Positions 33,144-42,010 are shown, numbered from the stretch's first letter. The stretch is DNA of 64,000 nt from Flavobacterium oncorhynchi (GCF_002217355.1 NZ_MUHA01000010.1:158423-222422), one strand, 5' to 3'. Notes: a model not told the origin generated them from the sequence alone. Numbers and translations: made by a program.

Positions 33144-36095
33144 ATGAATAACAATAATATCCTTTCCAAGAATTCTATTAATCTTGAAAGTTTAGAAAAG
33201 CAGCTAGAAGGTAAATTATTTTACGATCATACTATGCGCTTGCTTTATGCTACTGATGCAAGCGCTTACAAAGAAATGCCTTTGGCAGTTGCAGTTCCAA
33301 AAACTAAAGAAGATATTCAAAAAATTATCGCATTTGCAAGAGAAAATAAAAGCAGCATAATACCGCGTGCTGCCGGAACCTCGCTTGCTGGTCAAGTGGT
33401 TGGAAACGGAATTATAGTCGATATTTCGCAGGAATTTACCAAAATCATTTCAGTCGATGCAACCGAGAAATCGGCTTGGGTAGAACCTGGAGTTATTCGT
33501 GATGAATTAAATCTTCATTTAAAATCATATAAACTGTTCTTTGGACCAGAAACTTCTACCAGTAATCGCTGCATGATTGGCGGTATGGTCGGCAATAATG
33601 CCTGCGGTGCACGATCTGTTGTTTATGGTTCTACCCGTGAACATTTACTTGAAATTAAAGGTTTTCTGGCTGATGGCTGCGAGGTTACTTTTGGTCCTTT
33701 GACAAATGCTGAATTCGAAGACAAATGCAACGGAATTAATGTAGTAAGTCCGCTAGAACAAGCCATTTATCTTCAAGCTAAAGATATTTTATCATCTGAA
33801 GCCAACAGAACTTTATTTGAGAATAATTTTCCTAAAAAAACAATTCCTAGAAGAAATACTGGTTACGCTTTAGATTTATTAGCAGATTCTATGCCTTTTG
33901 GAGATTCAACCGAAAAGTTTAATTTTTGTAAATTAATTGCAGGATCCGAAGGGACTTTGTTCTTTTCTACAGCCATAAAATTAAATTTAGTCGACGCTTT
34001 AAAACCCCAAGCTGCTTTAGTCTGCGTACATTTTGAAAGCATTAACGAATCATTAAAAGCTAACATTGAAGCCTTAAAATTCAATCCAGACAGCGTTGAG
34101 TTAATCGATCATTATATTCTAGAATGTACAAAAGAAAACATTGAGCAAAGCAAAAATCGCTTTTTTGTAAAAGGCAATCCGCAAGCAATTTTAGCAATCG
34201 AATTTTTACGTGATACTCAAGAAGAAATTGACGCTGTTGCGACAGAAATGGAAGCTTTGATGCGCTCTAAAAATCTTGGCTATCATTTTCCGATAGTTTA
34301 CGGAGAAGATACTAATAAAGTCTGGACTTTAAGAAAAGCTGGATTAGGTTTATTATCAAATATTCCCGGCGATGCTAAAGCTGTCGCTGTAATTGAAGAT
34401 ACAGCTGTTGATGTAACCGATTTACCCAATTTTATTGAAGATTTCAATGCAGTTTTAAAAGAAAGAAATTTAAACTGTGTACATTATGCTCACGCCGCAA
34501 CCGGCGAATTGCACCTGCGCCCTATTATCGATTTAAAAACAAAAGAAGGTACTGCAATTTTTAGAACTATTGCGACAGACATTGCTCACCTAGTTAAAAA
34601 ATATAAAGGTTCTTTGAGCGGTGAACACGGTGACGGAAGGCTTCGAGGAGAGTTTATCCCTTTGATGTTAGGCGAAGAAATCTATCAAATGTTTGTTCAA
34701 ATAAAAGAAGTTTGGGACCCTTGGGGTGTTTTTAATCCTGGAAAAATTGTGAATACACCGCCTATGGATACCAGTTTAAGATATACAGCTGGTCAAGAAA
34801 CTCCAATGCCCGAAACTTATTTTGATTTCTCTGAACATAACGGAATTCTGCGTGCCGCCGAAATGTGCAATGGTTCTGGAGACTGCAGAAAAACTGAAAA
34901 AAGCGGTGGTACAATGTGCCCGAGTTATATGGCAACGCGTGACGAAAAACACACTACACGTGCAAGAGCAAACATTTTAAGAGAAACCATAACGAATTCA
35001 AAAAAAGAAAACAAATTTGATGATGAAGGTCTTCTTGAAGTTCTCGATTTATGTTTAAGCTGTAAAGGCTGCAAATCTGAATGCCCGTCGAATGTTGATA
35101 TGGCAAAATTAAAAGCCGAAACCTTACAACAATATCACGACAAAAACGGCATTAAATTCCGTTCGAAATTGATTGGAAATACGCCCAAAATAAACCATTT
35201 ATTTGCAGCAATACCTTGGGTTTATAATTTATCAACTAAAGGTATTTTAGGAAATATTATCAAAAAAACATCGGGTTTTGCAGTGGAGAGAAAATTGCCT
35301 TTAATGCATAAAATCACTTTTGAAAAATGGATGAAAAACTATACTCAAAAAGGCGATTTTACAAATGGTAAAGTGTATTTGTACAATGATGAATTTTTGA
35401 ATTATTATGACGTTGAAATTGGTCAAACGGCTGTTAAACTTTTAAATCGTTTAGGTTATCAAGTGGAAATTCCGAAAATCGGCATCAGCGGAAGAACTTA
35501 TCTTTCTAAAGGAATGCTGAAAGAAGCTCGTAAAATAGCCGAGAAAAATATTCTTGATTTTGAAAAAGCTATACCTCAAAACGGAATTTTAATTGGAATA
35601 GAACCTTCGGGAATATTATCTTTCCGAGATGAATATCCCGATTTATGCCGCGGCGATTTAAAAGAAAAAGCAAAATTAGCTGCTACAAAAACCTTTTTAA
35701 TCGAAGAATTTTTAGCCAAAGAATTAGACGAGGGTCGTATTTCATCAGCTAGTTTTACGGATAAAACGGAACGTGTACGCATGCATGGTCATTGTTTTCA
35801 GAAAGCATTGTCATCATTAGTGCCGCTAAAGAAAATTTTAATGCTACCAAAAAACTATACCGTTTTAAACATTCCGAGCGGATGCTGCGGTATGGCGGGT
35901 TCTTTTGGTTATGAAAAAGAGCATTACGATATCTCTATGAAAATAGGAGAACTGGTTTTGTTTCCAACAATCCGCTCAGAAGAGCAGGCTACATTAATCT
36001 CTGCATCAGGAACAAGCTGCAGACATCAAATTACAGATGGTACAGGTCGTAAAGCGCAGCATCCGGTAGAGATTTTGTTTGAGGCATTAAAATAG
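33144..36095 (+). CDS. YdiJ-like FAD/Fe-S D-2-hydroxyglutarate dehydrogenase
   Basis: This 983-residue two-part flavoprotein has an FAD_binding_4 (VAO-type) domain (about 40-270, with IIPRAAGTSLAGQVVG and MIGGMVGNNACGA), an FAD-oxidase C domain (about 280-540, GSLSGEHGDGRLRGEF) and two 4Fe-4S sites (C575/C581/C592 region; C637-x2-C640-x2-C643-x3-C647). It ends with a CCG-type heterodisulfide-reductase-like domain (HGHCFQKAL and IPSGCCGMAGSFGYE). Length and order match E. coli YdiJ, which is reported to oxidise D-2-hydroxyglutarate to 2-oxoglutarate. D-Lactate or glycolate dehydrogenases share the domains, but the DUF1338 gene in the same locus makes D-2-hydroxyglutarate, so this assignment closes the pathway. 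The electron acceptor is not identified. The start at 33144 is the first ATG in frame. Confidence 0.85.
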   Translation: MNNNNILSKNSINLESLEKQLEGKLFYDHTMRLLYATDASAYKEMPLAVAVPKTKEDIQKIIAFARENKSSIIPRAAGTSLAGQVVGNGIIVDISQEFTKIISVDATEKSAWVEPGVIRDELNLHLKSYKLFFGPETSTSNRCMIGGMVGNNACGARSVVYGSTREHLLEIKGFLADGCEVTFGPLTNAEFEDKCNGINVVSPLEQAIYLQAKDILSSEANRTLFENNFPKKTIPRRNTGYALDLLADSMPFGDSTEKFNFCKLIAGSEGTLFFSTAIKLNLVDALKPQAALVCVHFESINESLKANIEALKFNPDSVELIDHYILECTKENIEQSKNRFFVKGNPQAILAIEFLRDTQEEIDAVATEMEALMRSKNLGYHFPIVYGEDTNKVWTLRKAGLGLLSNIPGDAKAVAVIEDTAVDVTDLPNFIEDFNAVLKERNLNCVHYAHAATGELHLRPIIDLKTKEGTAIFRTIATDIAHLVKKYKGSLSGEHGDGRLRGEFIPLMLGEEIYQMFVQIKEVWDPWGVFNPGKIVNTPPMDTSLRYTAGQETPMPETYFDFSEHNGILRAAEMCNGSGDCRKTEKSGGTMCPSYMATRDEKHTTRARANILRETITNSKKENKFDDEGLLEVLDLCLSCKGCKSECPSNVDMAKLKAETLQQYHDKNGIKFRSKLIGNTPKINHLFAAIPWVYNLSTKGILGNIIKKTSGFAVERKLPLMHKITFEKWMKNYTQKGDFTNGKVYLYNDEFLNYYDVEIGQTAVKLLNRLGYQVEIPKIGISGRTYLSKGMLKEARKIAEKNILDFEKAIPQNGILIGIEPSGILSFRDEYPDLCRGDLKEKAKLAATKTFLIEEFLAKELDEGRISSASFTDKTERVRMHGHCFQKALSSLVPLKKILMLPKNYTVLNIPSGCCGMAGSFGYEKEHYDISMKIGELVLFPTIRSEEQATLISASGTSCRHQITDGTGRKAQHPVEILFEALK

Positions 36096-36203
36096 ATTCT
36101 TTTTAAACTCGTTGACCATATTTATTTTTTAAATATCTTTATGTTAAGATTACAGCTTTCACAAGAAAATGACTCTTTTTTAATGATCTAAAAAGTAATA
36201 ATT

Positions 36204-36626
36204 TTGAGCACTACAGAATTTTTAACAAGACTTGCCGCCGCCACTTTAGCGGGATTAATTATAGGTTTTGAAAGACAATGGAATCATAAAGAAACGGGAC
36301 TAAAAACGAATACGCTGGTAGCTATAGGAGCTGCAACTTTTGTATTATTATCTATAAAAGTTGCCAATACTGTATCAAATGTTGATGTTACTCGTATAAC
36401 AGCTCAAGTTGTTATGGGCGTTGGCTTTCTAGGTGCAGGAGTCATTTTTAGAGAAGGCGATAATGTACATGGTTTAAACTCGGCCGCTACAATTTGGTGC
36501 AGTGCTGCTATTGGTTGTATTGCCGCTACTGGTTATTTTGTTGAAGCTTTAATTTGTACACTTATGGTCATTATTATAAATACTGCTATCGAACCAATCG
36601 AAAGATGGTTGAAAAACAGGAAATAG
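36204..36626 (+). CDS. MgtC/SapB family membrane protein
   Basis: This 140-residue inner membrane protein has four predicted hydrophobic segments and the family core GFERQWNHKETGLKTNTLVAIGAA, followed by ITAQVVMGVGFLGAGVIFREG. MgtC proteins support growth in low magnesium and modulate ATP synthase or ion balance. The C-terminal ACT-like domain of longer forms is absent. The start is a TTG at 36204, since no in-frame ATG lies before the conserved region. A TAATTTTG string (36199-36206) overlaps this TTG, so either that promoter-like match is chance or the true start differs. There is no link to the upstream catabolic genes except position. Confidence 0.85.
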   Translation: MSTTEFLTRLAAATLAGLIIGFERQWNHKETGLKTNTLVAIGAATFVLLSIKVANTVSNVDVTRITAQVVMGVGFLGAGVIFREGDNVHGLNSAATIWCSAAIGCIAATGYFVEALICTLMVIIINTAIEPIERWLKNRK

Positions 36627-36660
36627 TAAGTTCTAATTAACTTGTTCTTATTCTTTTTTC

Positions 36661-37224
36661 TTAATCTTTCAGAAGCTTTTTAGCAGAATCAGAAGCGACA
36701 ATCAAACCGCCGGCCATCATAATAATATCTTTTACAACTAAACGACCGGCCCCTGATAAATAAGGAAAACCAAATTGCGGAGTTGGCAGATCGCCTCCCA
36801 AATTGGGAACCCAAGTTTCTGGAGTCGTAATTAAAAAAGTAAGAGTTACCAATGCCATTCCTGCAGTAAGCAATCCGCCGATAAGTCCCAAACGATTATT
36901 AAAAATACCCAAAAAAGTCAATGTACCAATAATGACAATAACGGTTCCTAAAGCATACGAAAAACCATACGTTCCGTTTTGATGATTCCATTTAATATTC
37001 TTTTGAACCATCTCCCCTTCTTTATTTTTATGTTCTTTATATTCTTTAGGATTATTATAAAAGAAACTCATCAAAGGACTATTGGCTACAAAAGGAACGA
37101 TTCCGTCAGCCTCATATTGAAAAACTTTAAGTCCGCCAATCCACACCATAACGATAAGAATAGCGATTCGCATAAAATTGATAAACTGCCCTTGTAATTT
37201 TGATAAAATGATTAAGATTTTCAT
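36661..37224 (-). CDS. DUF417 (RclC/YkgB-like) membrane protein
   Basis: This 187-residue protein of the DUF417 family has about four membrane segments (near 15-35, 85-107, 112-135 and 160-180) and the motifs VWIGGLKVFQYEADGIVPFVANSPLMSFFY and PQFGFPYLSGAGRLVVKD. E. coli RclC, a member, is part of a reactive-chlorine resistance operon controlled by the AraC-type RclR. Here an AraC-type regulator lies just upstream on the same strand. A good promoter precedes the gene. The role in oxidative or chlorine stress is an inference from that parallel. Confidence 0.85.
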   Translation of the reverse strand: MKILIILSKLQGQFINFMRIAILIVMVWIGGLKVFQYEADGIVPFVANSPLMSFFYNNPKEYKEHKNKEGEMVQKNIKWNHQNGTYGFSYALGTVIVIIGTLTFLGIFNNRLGLIGGLLTAGMALVTLTFLITTPETWVPNLGGDLPTPQFGFPYLSGAGRLVVKDIIMMAGGLIVASDSAKKLLKD

Positions 37225-37242
37225 AGTCTAAGTATTTAGACA

Positions 37243-37273
37243 CAAAATTAAGAAGAGCCAATTTAGACTACAA
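37243..37273 (-). promoter_or_regulatory. Promoter of the DUF417 gene
   Basis: On the minus strand, TTG (37271-37273), a 20-base spacer and TAATTTTG (37243-37250) fit the Bacteroidota -33/-7 layout. The start codon follows 18 bases after the -7 box. Confidence 0.65.
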
Positions 37274-37286
37274 TGGACAAATATGG

Positions 37287-38156
37287 CTATTCTCTGGACA
37301 AATCTGCTACGATAGATATTCCAACATTTTCACGAAAAGCTGTTGGTGTAATTCCAGTATGTTTTTTAAAATAACGGCTAAAATAATTCTCATCATCAAA
37401 ATTCAATTCAGCTGCTATTTCTTTCATACTCTTATAAGTCAGATGAATTAACTTTTTAGATTCAAGTATTACTCTTTCATGAATTAATGTCGAAGGTGTT
37501 TTTAAGAAATACTGCTTGCAGATCTTCGAAAAATTATTGGGCGAAATTCCCATTTTTGCGGCATAAAAAGAGGGCTGTCTTTCTTTATGAAAATTATTTT
37601 CCAGCAGTTCCTTAAAATTCATCAGCGGATGATGTGCATTCTTTTCTGCTTCGATGCTGTTATCTTTAGATTTAATTTTACTGCATAACGCCAGAATCAA
37701 TTGTAAATATGCTTTTACAACCGCTGCAGCATACGTATTCGACTCTTGAAGCTCGATTATCATTTTTCTTAAGATGTTGTCAATTTCAGTATAGTCTTCT
37801 TGCTCAAGATTTATAAAAGTCTGCTGATAAATATTATTAAACAAAAGTCCATTGCAGGCGACTTCTTTTTTATGGTATTCAATACAATAAAAATCGCCGT
37901 GAAACTGCAGTTTCTTTACTTTAATTGGAGATTCAGATTCAAAATAAACCATTTGATATGGAGTTGAAAACAATACAATTTTGCCATTAAAAGAGTACTT
38001 TACCAAATCTACGCTTACTTTCCCATTGCCTTCAAAAAGAAATATAGTATAGAGCGGCGAACTGCCTAAACGGTTAATATCATCTGTAGTACATTCCTGA
38101 ACTGAACAGCCTTTTTGATTATTTTCTTTATCTTTCATTGATGATTTATACTGCAA
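37287..38156 (-). CDS. AraC family transcriptional regulator
   Basis: This 289-residue protein has an N-terminal cupin-like sensor region (about 20-170) and a C-terminal pair of AraC helix-turn-helices (about 185-280; MGISPNNFSKICKQYFLKTPSTLI and MKEIAAELNFDDENYFSRYFKKHTGITPTAFR). The start could be 38156 or the Met at 38138. Both lie downstream of a TAACTTTG box on the minus strand. The DUF417 gene follows 62 bases downstream with its own promoter and is the likely target. Two cysteines lie near residues 17 and 21 (GCSVQEC), which is of interest if it works like the thiol sensor RclR. Confidence 0.9.
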   Translation of the reverse strand: MQYKSSMKDKENNQKGCSVQECTTDDINRLGSSPLYTIFLFEGNGKVSVDLVKYSFNGKIVLFSTPYQMVYFESESPIKVKKLQFHGDFYCIEYHKKEVACNGLLFNNIYQQTFINLEQEDYTEIDNILRKMIIELQESNTYAAAVVKAYLQLILALCSKIKSKDNSIEAEKNAHHPLMNFKELLENNFHKERQPSFYAAKMGISPNNFSKICKQYFLKTPSTLIHERVILESKKLIHLTYKSMKEIAAELNFDDENYFSRYFKKHTGITPTAFRENVGISIVADLSRE

Positions 38157-38183
38157 ATTCTATTTGCTGTTTTAAGCAGTACT

Positions 38184-38191
38184 CAAAGTTA
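38184..38191 (-). promoter_or_regulatory. Candidate -7 box for the AraC gene
   Basis: On the minus strand this reads TAACTTTG, matching TAnnTTTG, 28 bases before the longest start. No -33 element is obvious. Confidence 0.4.
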
Positions 38192-38330
38192 GAGTATTAT
38201 TTTGGGGAACTGACTTTTAAAGAATAGAAAAGAATAGGTCGATCAATGCTGTTTTTTTTAAATTTCTTGTCATAGATTAAGTCTACTAAGTTTTATACTT
38301 ACTAATTTTACAATACTAAAAAAAACAATT

Positions 38331-38624
38331 ATGGAATATACAGTTATAAACAACGAAAAAGACAAACGTTTTGAGATTCACGTAGATGGACATATGGCGT
38401 TTGAACAATATAAATTATTCGATGGCGGTATTGCCTATATTCATACTGAGGTTCCGCCAGAATTATCTGGACAAGGATTAGCGGCTTACATCGCAAAATA
38501 TGTTTTGGATTACGCAGAAGAAAATCATCTTAAAGTAAAACCCTATTGTCCTTACATAAAAGCTTACATCGACAAACATCCAGAATATCAAGCTAATTCA
38601 TTATTTCATAATAAAGAATTATAA
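38331..38624 (+). CDS. Small GNAT-type N-acetyltransferase (YjdJ-like)
   Basis: This 97-residue single-domain protein is of the Gcn5-like minimal acetyltransferase family. It shows GGIAYIHTEVPPELSGQGLAAYIAKYVLDYA, where the (S/R)GQGLA segment is the acetyl-CoA pyrophosphate loop, followed by VKPYCPYIKAYIDKHPEYQ. The length (about 90-100) is normal for the family. The substrate is unknown. The gene stands alone and ends in a bidirectional terminator. Confidence 0.85.
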   Translation: MEYTVINNEKDKRFEIHVDGHMAFEQYKLFDGGIAYIHTEVPPELSGQGLAAYIAKYVLDYAEENHLKVKPYCPYIKAYIDKHPEYQANSLFHNKEL

Positions 38625-38640
38625 AACTGATAAAACAAAA

Positions 38641-38670
38641 AAAAAGACTACTCAACCGAGTAGTCTTTTT
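38641..38670. terminator. Bidirectional terminator
   Basis: The perfect stem AAAAAGACTACTC / GAGTAGTCTTTTT with loop AACC lies between the convergent acetyltransferase gene and the small minus-strand hypothetical gene. Confidence 0.85.
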
Positions 38671-38691
38671 TATATAACTGCTAAACGGCTT

Positions 38692-38997
38692 TTAAGCCAT
38701 AAATAGTGCATGTTTATTATAATTGTACAGAACCTTATCATAAGGTACATAAAGTGACGTTATCTTCTCTGATACTTCATTAAACTTGATTCCATTATGT
38801 TTTCTAAACAAGTAAATTTCTTTCAAGCAATTCGACAGACTTTGATGAATTGAAGTTGTAAAAGTTGGCAGTTTATTATCTCCTACTAATAAATCAATTT
38901 GATAATTAGAGCTGCTTTTTGACAAGTTGTTACCAATAATTCTTATTGTAAAAGTAGTCGCTTTTCCGTGTTGTTCACCTTGATATTGTAATACCAT
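38692..38997 (-). CDS. Hypothetical small protein
   Basis: This 101-residue protein has no membrane segment and no family I recognise. It begins MVLQYQGEQHGKATTFTIRIIGNNLSKSS and ends YNYNKHALFMA, with alternating beta-type and polar residues. The coding call rests on length, a shared terminator with the converging gene and codon use like its neighbours. The upstream gap 38998-39253 is AT-rich. It holds a possible weak hairpin near 39162-39190 (ACGTAA / TTACGGT) that could end the LRR transcript. Confidence 0.6.
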   Translation of the reverse strand: MVLQYQGEQHGKATTFTIRIIGNNLSKSSSNYQIDLLVGDNKLPTFTTSIHQSLSNCLKEIYLFRKHNGIKFNEVSEKITSLYVPYDKVLYNYNKHALFMA

Positions 38998-39253
38998 AAT
39001 TTTATAATTAAAAAGGTTATATGTTTTCTCTTTACTCTTATTTAAAGTTATGAAAAAAAATGACTGTTTTAAAAATTAACATCAAATTTATTTGACAAAA
39101 TTAAAACAATAAAAATAACTGCAATGCCTTTTAACAATTCATAAACTCAAAAAATTAAATAAAAAAAAACGTAAAGAATTACGGTTTTTCGGCAATTAAC
39201 TAAATATATTTAATCAACTTTTTTCAACGAGTAAAATTCATTCATAAGCACGA

Positions 39254-40039
39254 TTAATTTGCGATAATATTTTCAAGTGTTTTTTCTTCTATTAAATCTA
39301 ATAAAAATGGATTTCCATCTTCATCAAACATTGTCATATTCAACGAATCCAACAAGGTTAATTTTTTTGAAACAGCTCCTTTAAATTTATTGTACGAAAG
39401 ATTCATCTCTGACAAATTCTTTAATTTCTCCAGTTCTTCAGGAATTTCACCATCAAAACTGTTATTAAATAAACTTAGGTTTTGTAAAGCATTTAAATTC
39501 AATATCTCTTTACTCAAATTTCCAGAGAATTTATTACTGTTTAAAAGCAATACTTTTAAGGTTGTAATCGTGTATATTGAACCAGGCAATTGTCCTTCAA
39601 TTTGATTGTCGAACAATGAAAGTATTTCTAACTTTTTTAAACTCCCAAAACTTAAAGGCAATTCACCAGATATTTTATTCGATGAAATGTCTAGAACTTC
39701 AAGTTCTTTAAAGCTATTTACTTCATTTGGTAATGTTCCTTCTAATTTATTTTTATGCAGATCAATCCTTTCTAAATTGACTAAATCAAAAAATTCAATG
39801 GGTAATTCTCCTTGCAGATTATTGTCTGGTAAATTGAGCGCCGCTACTTTTCCATCTTCTATTTCAACACCATACCAAGTCGAGACCGAAAGTGATAAAT
39901 CCCACTTTATTTTCCAATGCGAGCCATTTGTAGCATGATAAAATTTTAGTAACGCTTCTTTCTCTTTATCTGAAACAGTATCTGCAAAACTATTTAGAGA
40001 AAAAACAAGCATTAAAAAAAGTGTGGTTAAGCTTTTCAT
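39254..40039 (-). CDS. Exported leucine-rich repeat protein
   Basis: This 261-residue protein has a signal peptide (about 1-19, ending SFAD). An N-terminal cap follows (EKEALLKFYHATNGSHWKIKWDL...TWYGVEIEDGKV), then about six to seven leucine-rich repeats of the plant-like type (LxxLxLxxNxLxGxLP, for example LEVLDISSNKISGELP and LEILSLFDNQIEGQLP). No type IX tail or lipobox is seen, so periplasmic or secreted location is open. Such proteins bind other proteins. The partner is unknown. Confidence 0.85.
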   Translation of the reverse strand: MKSLTTLFLMLVFSLNSFADTVSDKEKEALLKFYHATNGSHWKIKWDLSLSVSTWYGVEIEDGKVAALNLPDNNLQGELPIEFFDLVNLERIDLHKNKLEGTLPNEVNSFKELEVLDISSNKISGELPLSFGSLKKLEILSLFDNQIEGQLPGSIYTITTLKVLLLNSNKFSGNLSKEILNLNALQNLSLFNNSFDGEIPEELEKLKNLSEMNLSYNKFKGAVSKKLTLLDSLNMTMFDEDGNPFLLDLIEEKTLENIIAN

Positions 40040-40071
40040 AACTAATTTGGGGAATTAGGTTTTTCTATTTT

Positions 40072-40079
40072 CAAAATTA
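40072..40079 (-). promoter_or_regulatory. Candidate -7 box for the LRR gene
   Basis: TAATTTTG on the minus strand lies 33 bases before the LRR start codon. There is no clear -33 element. Confidence 0.35.
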
Positions 40080-40225
40080 AGAAATTACTAGATATAAAGC
40101 ATATATTGTCGATAAAGTGTTGATAAATAAAGAATACGTATTACTTTTACTACTTATTTAACTCTTAACAACGTAATCATTTTTTAACTAATTTTGAATC
40201 AACTAATTATAAAAAACCTCATAAT

Positions 40226-40714
40226 ATGGAAATTCACTTCTCTGCGCTTTTACTAGCCGCAATTGTCACATTGGTAGTTGGTTTTATTTGGTACCATCCT
40301 AAAGTATTTGGTACAATTTGGATGAAAGAAAATAATTTTACCGAAGATGATCTTAAAACTGGAAATATGCTCAAGATATTTGGGTTTACTTATATTTTCT
40401 CTTTAATGATTACCGTAATATTAATGGGATTAACCATTCATCAATCTGGAGCCGTAGGAATGGTTGGCGGTCCGCCTTTGATTGATGCTGCAAAACCATC
40501 ATTTAAAGCTTTTATGGCCGATTATGGTACTGCGTATCGTACATTCAAACACGGTGCACTTCATGGGTTTATGTCAGGCTTATTCTTTGCGCTTCCAATT
40601 GTTGGAATTAATGGTTTATTTGAAAGAAAGTCTTGGAAATATATTTTCATTCATGCAGGTTATTGGATGGTCACACTTGCTTTAATGGGCGGTATTATCT
40701 GCGGATTTGCATAA
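40226..40714 (+). CDS. DUF1761 membrane protein
   Basis: This 162-residue protein has about four hydrophobic segments (near 5-25, 48-70, 110-130 and 138-160) and the family pattern GFIWYHPKVFGTIWMKENNFTEDDL. DUF1761 proteins are small inner membrane proteins of unknown function, common in Bacteroidota. A TAATTTTG box (40189-40196) lies 30 bases upstream, and a strong terminator follows, so it is transcribed alone. Confidence 0.82.
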   Translation: MEIHFSALLLAAIVTLVVGFIWYHPKVFGTIWMKENNFTEDDLKTGNMLKIFGFTYIFSLMITVILMGLTIHQSGAVGMVGGPPLIDAAKPSFKAFMADYGTAYRTFKHGALHGFMSGLFFALPIVGINGLFERKSWKYIFIHAGYWMVTLALMGGIICGFA

Positions 40715-40727
40715 ATAACAAATAACT

Positions 40728-40763
40728 AACCCGTTTGAAAAAGTAAATTCAAACGGGTTTTTC
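40728..40763 (+). terminator. Intrinsic terminator after the DUF1761 gene
   Basis: A perfect 12-bp stem AACCCGTTTGAA / TTCAAACGGGTT is followed by TTTC. Confidence 0.85.
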
Positions 40764-40783
40764 TTAATAATAACTTAAAGCAA

Positions 40784-40813
40784 TTGAGTTATTATAAAAA
40801 TTATCTAATTTTG
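40784..40813 (+). promoter_or_regulatory. Promoter of the FemAB-like gene
   Basis: TTG (40784-40786), a 19-base spacer and TAATTTTG (40806-40813) match the Bacteroidota consensus. The TTG start codon of the gene lies at 40833, about 12 bases after the expected transcription start. Confidence 0.65.
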
Positions 40814-40832
40814 AACAAATTAGCACTCTCTT

Positions 40833-41978
40833 TTGAATACAACTTATTCTTTTCAAATTTACAACAGCACATCATTACTGCCTTTAGAATGGAACTCGCT
40901 GGCTGATAATAACATCTTTTTGACACGGGAATATCTCGAGATACTCGAAAATTCTTCTCCTGTAAATATGATTTGCCATTTTATTGGAATTTTTGATAAA
41001 GAAACTCTTTTAGGAATTGCATTAACTCAATTTTTATTTGCCGAAAAACTAGAATCTTTTGGCGAACGCGATCAATGCTTGAAAACTTCTGTGCGTAATT
41101 TTGCTTTCAAAAACTTTGCATCACATGTTTTATTTGTTGGTAACAATATGCTGACAGGACAAAATGCCTTTGCTTTTAGTGCAAATATAAAAGAGGCAAA
41201 AGCCATTAAAACACTTCATAAAGCAATTACACAGCTCAAAAAAGATTTAAAATCACAAGGTAAAAAAGTACATATTACAAGTATAAAGGATTTTACAGCA
41301 AAAGAAATTGAGCCTTTGCAAGCTGAATTTAAAAACAATTATACTTTTTCGACTCAGCCCAATATGGTTTTTGAAATCAATAAAAATTGGAAAACTGAAC
41401 AAGATTATATCGACGCTTTGTCAAAAAAATATCGAGATCAGTATAAGCGGGCTCGAAAAAAATCTGAAGGAATTGAAAAGAAAAAAATGTCACTTTCAGA
41501 TATTCGAAAATATGAAGATGTTATTTATGAGTTGTATTTTCATGTGGCAAGAAATGCGCCTTTTAATACTTTTTTCTTAGCTCGTAATCATTTTAGCTTT
41601 TTTAAAGAAATCATGAAAGATGATTTTTTGCTTTACGGTTATTTTCTAGATGAAAAACTAATTGGTTTTAATACTTTGATAAAGAATGGAACTGTAATGG
41701 ATACTTATTTTTTAGGATATGATGAAAGTATTCAACGCGAAAAAATGCTTTATTTAAATATGCTTTACGACATGATTGCCTATTCCATTAATCAAGGCTT
41801 TGAGTCAATTGTATTTGCTAGAACTGCTCTTGAAATTAAAAGTTCTGTTGGTGCAAAACCAGTAAAAATGTATGGTTTAATTACGCACAGCAATACATTA
41901 ATCAATCACAATATTGGCAGATTCTTTAATTACCTGGAACCTAAGACGGAATGGCAGGAACGAAATCCTTTTAAATAG
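40833..41978 (+). CDS. FemAB-like/GNAT-fold aminoacyl or acyl transferase
   Basis: This 381-residue cytoplasmic protein has two GNAT-like halves, as in the FemAB-like family. The second half carries KKYRDQYKRARKKSEGIEKK and the pattern YFLDEKLIGFNTLIKNGTVMDTYFLGYDES. Relatives attach amino acids or acyl groups to peptidoglycan precursors or lipids. The substrate here is unknown. The start is a TTG at 40833: no in-frame ATG precedes the conserved part, and the promoter just upstream supports it. Confidence 0.75.
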   Translation: MNTTYSFQIYNSTSLLPLEWNSLADNNIFLTREYLEILENSSPVNMICHFIGIFDKETLLGIALTQFLFAEKLESFGERDQCLKTSVRNFAFKNFASHVLFVGNNMLTGQNAFAFSANIKEAKAIKTLHKAITQLKKDLKSQGKKVHITSIKDFTAKEIEPLQAEFKNNYTFSTQPNMVFEINKNWKTEQDYIDALSKKYRDQYKRARKKSEGIEKKKMSLSDIRKYEDVIYELYFHVARNAPFNTFFLARNHFSFFKEIMKDDFLLYGYFLDEKLIGFNTLIKNGTVMDTYFLGYDESIQREKMLYLNMLYDMIAYSINQGFESIVFARTALEIKSSVGAKPVKMYGLITHSNTLINHNIGRFFNYLEPKTEWQERNPFK

Positions 41979-42010
41979 TCATAAAAACTTTGGCAAAGCT
42001 CAATTTTCAC

